From the NCBI GenBank assembly GCA_017308345.1, contig JAFKFE010000373.1, forward strand, positions 1 to 6,260: a DNA stretch of 6,260 nucleotides, written 5' to 3'. Origin of the DNA: Alphaproteobacteria bacterium (lineage in GTDB: Bacteria > Pseudomonadota > Alphaproteobacteria > Rhizobiales > Rhizobiaceae). Shown here piece by piece: positions 6,220-6,260 of the stretch. The notes below the pieces were generated by a model. It was not told the DNA's origin. It saw nothing but the letters and a program-made list of their open reading frames with translations, and did no database searches. The position numbers and the translations under genes were made by a program. Each line of letters starts with the position of its first letter. Positions within the stretch are counted from its first letter, which is position 1.

Positions 6220-6260
6220 CAGCCAGCGGCAGGCGCACCTCGACCATAAGCCCGCCGGCC
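6212..6260 (-). CDS. C-terminal end of a convergent gene, possibly a sensor histidine kinase (partial)
   Basis: On the minus strand, entering from the right edge, one frame reads 15 codons (AGGLMVEVRLPLAGG) and stops at TAG (6214-6212). A Gly-Gly turn followed by the V-E-V-R-L-P strand is the usual last strand of HATPase_c domains in two-component sensor kinases. The short fragment fits a kinase C-terminus, but 15 residues cannot prove it. Most of the gene lies outside the window. If it is a kinase, it might or might not be linked to control of the importer. Confidence 0.5.
   Translation of the reverse strand, partial: AGGLMVEVRLPLAGG

Overview
The window looks like chromosomal DNA from a GC-rich alphaproteobacterium, most likely a member of the Rhizobiales close to Mesorhizobium. 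The reasons are the strong G/C preference at third codon positions, the near absence of TTA, CTA and TCA codons, the Sel1-repeat periplasmic protein and the NMT1/SsuA-type ABC transporter genes. The genus is inferred from protein style only; no search was possible.

Layout. Positions 1-2078 (minus strand) hold the first 692 codons of an exported Sel1-repeat protein that runs off the left edge, ending in what looks like a peptidoglycan-binding module. It is divergent from a dapB-type gene (2408-3184, plus), across a 329-bp spacer with small inverted repeats. A 175-bp spacer follows, with a hairpin and a tandem 11-bp repeat. Then comes a three-gene plus-strand ABC importer operon: periplasmic binding protein (3360-4373), ATPase (4485-5294) and permease (5310-6188). 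A perfect 12-bp stem-loop lies between the first two genes. At the right edge, the last 15 codons of a convergent minus-strand gene (6212-6260) resemble a histidine-kinase C-terminus.

How the genes work together. The binding protein, ATPase and permease form one complete importer of the nitrate/sulfonate/taurine/thiamine-precursor class. The single permease would act as a homodimer with two ATPase copies. The ligand cannot be assigned, and no riboswitch or pathway gene in the window points to one. DapB makes tetrahydrodipicolinate for lysine and meso-diaminopimelate; its sequence is off-consensus in the cofactor region and it may be a paralogue. The left-hand protein is probably a cell-envelope factor. 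The genes shown here are ordinary in kind. The parts least explained by known families are the regulatory-looking repeats and hairpins, and the transporter's missing substrate. I see no CRISPR array, mobile element, tRNA or rRNA.
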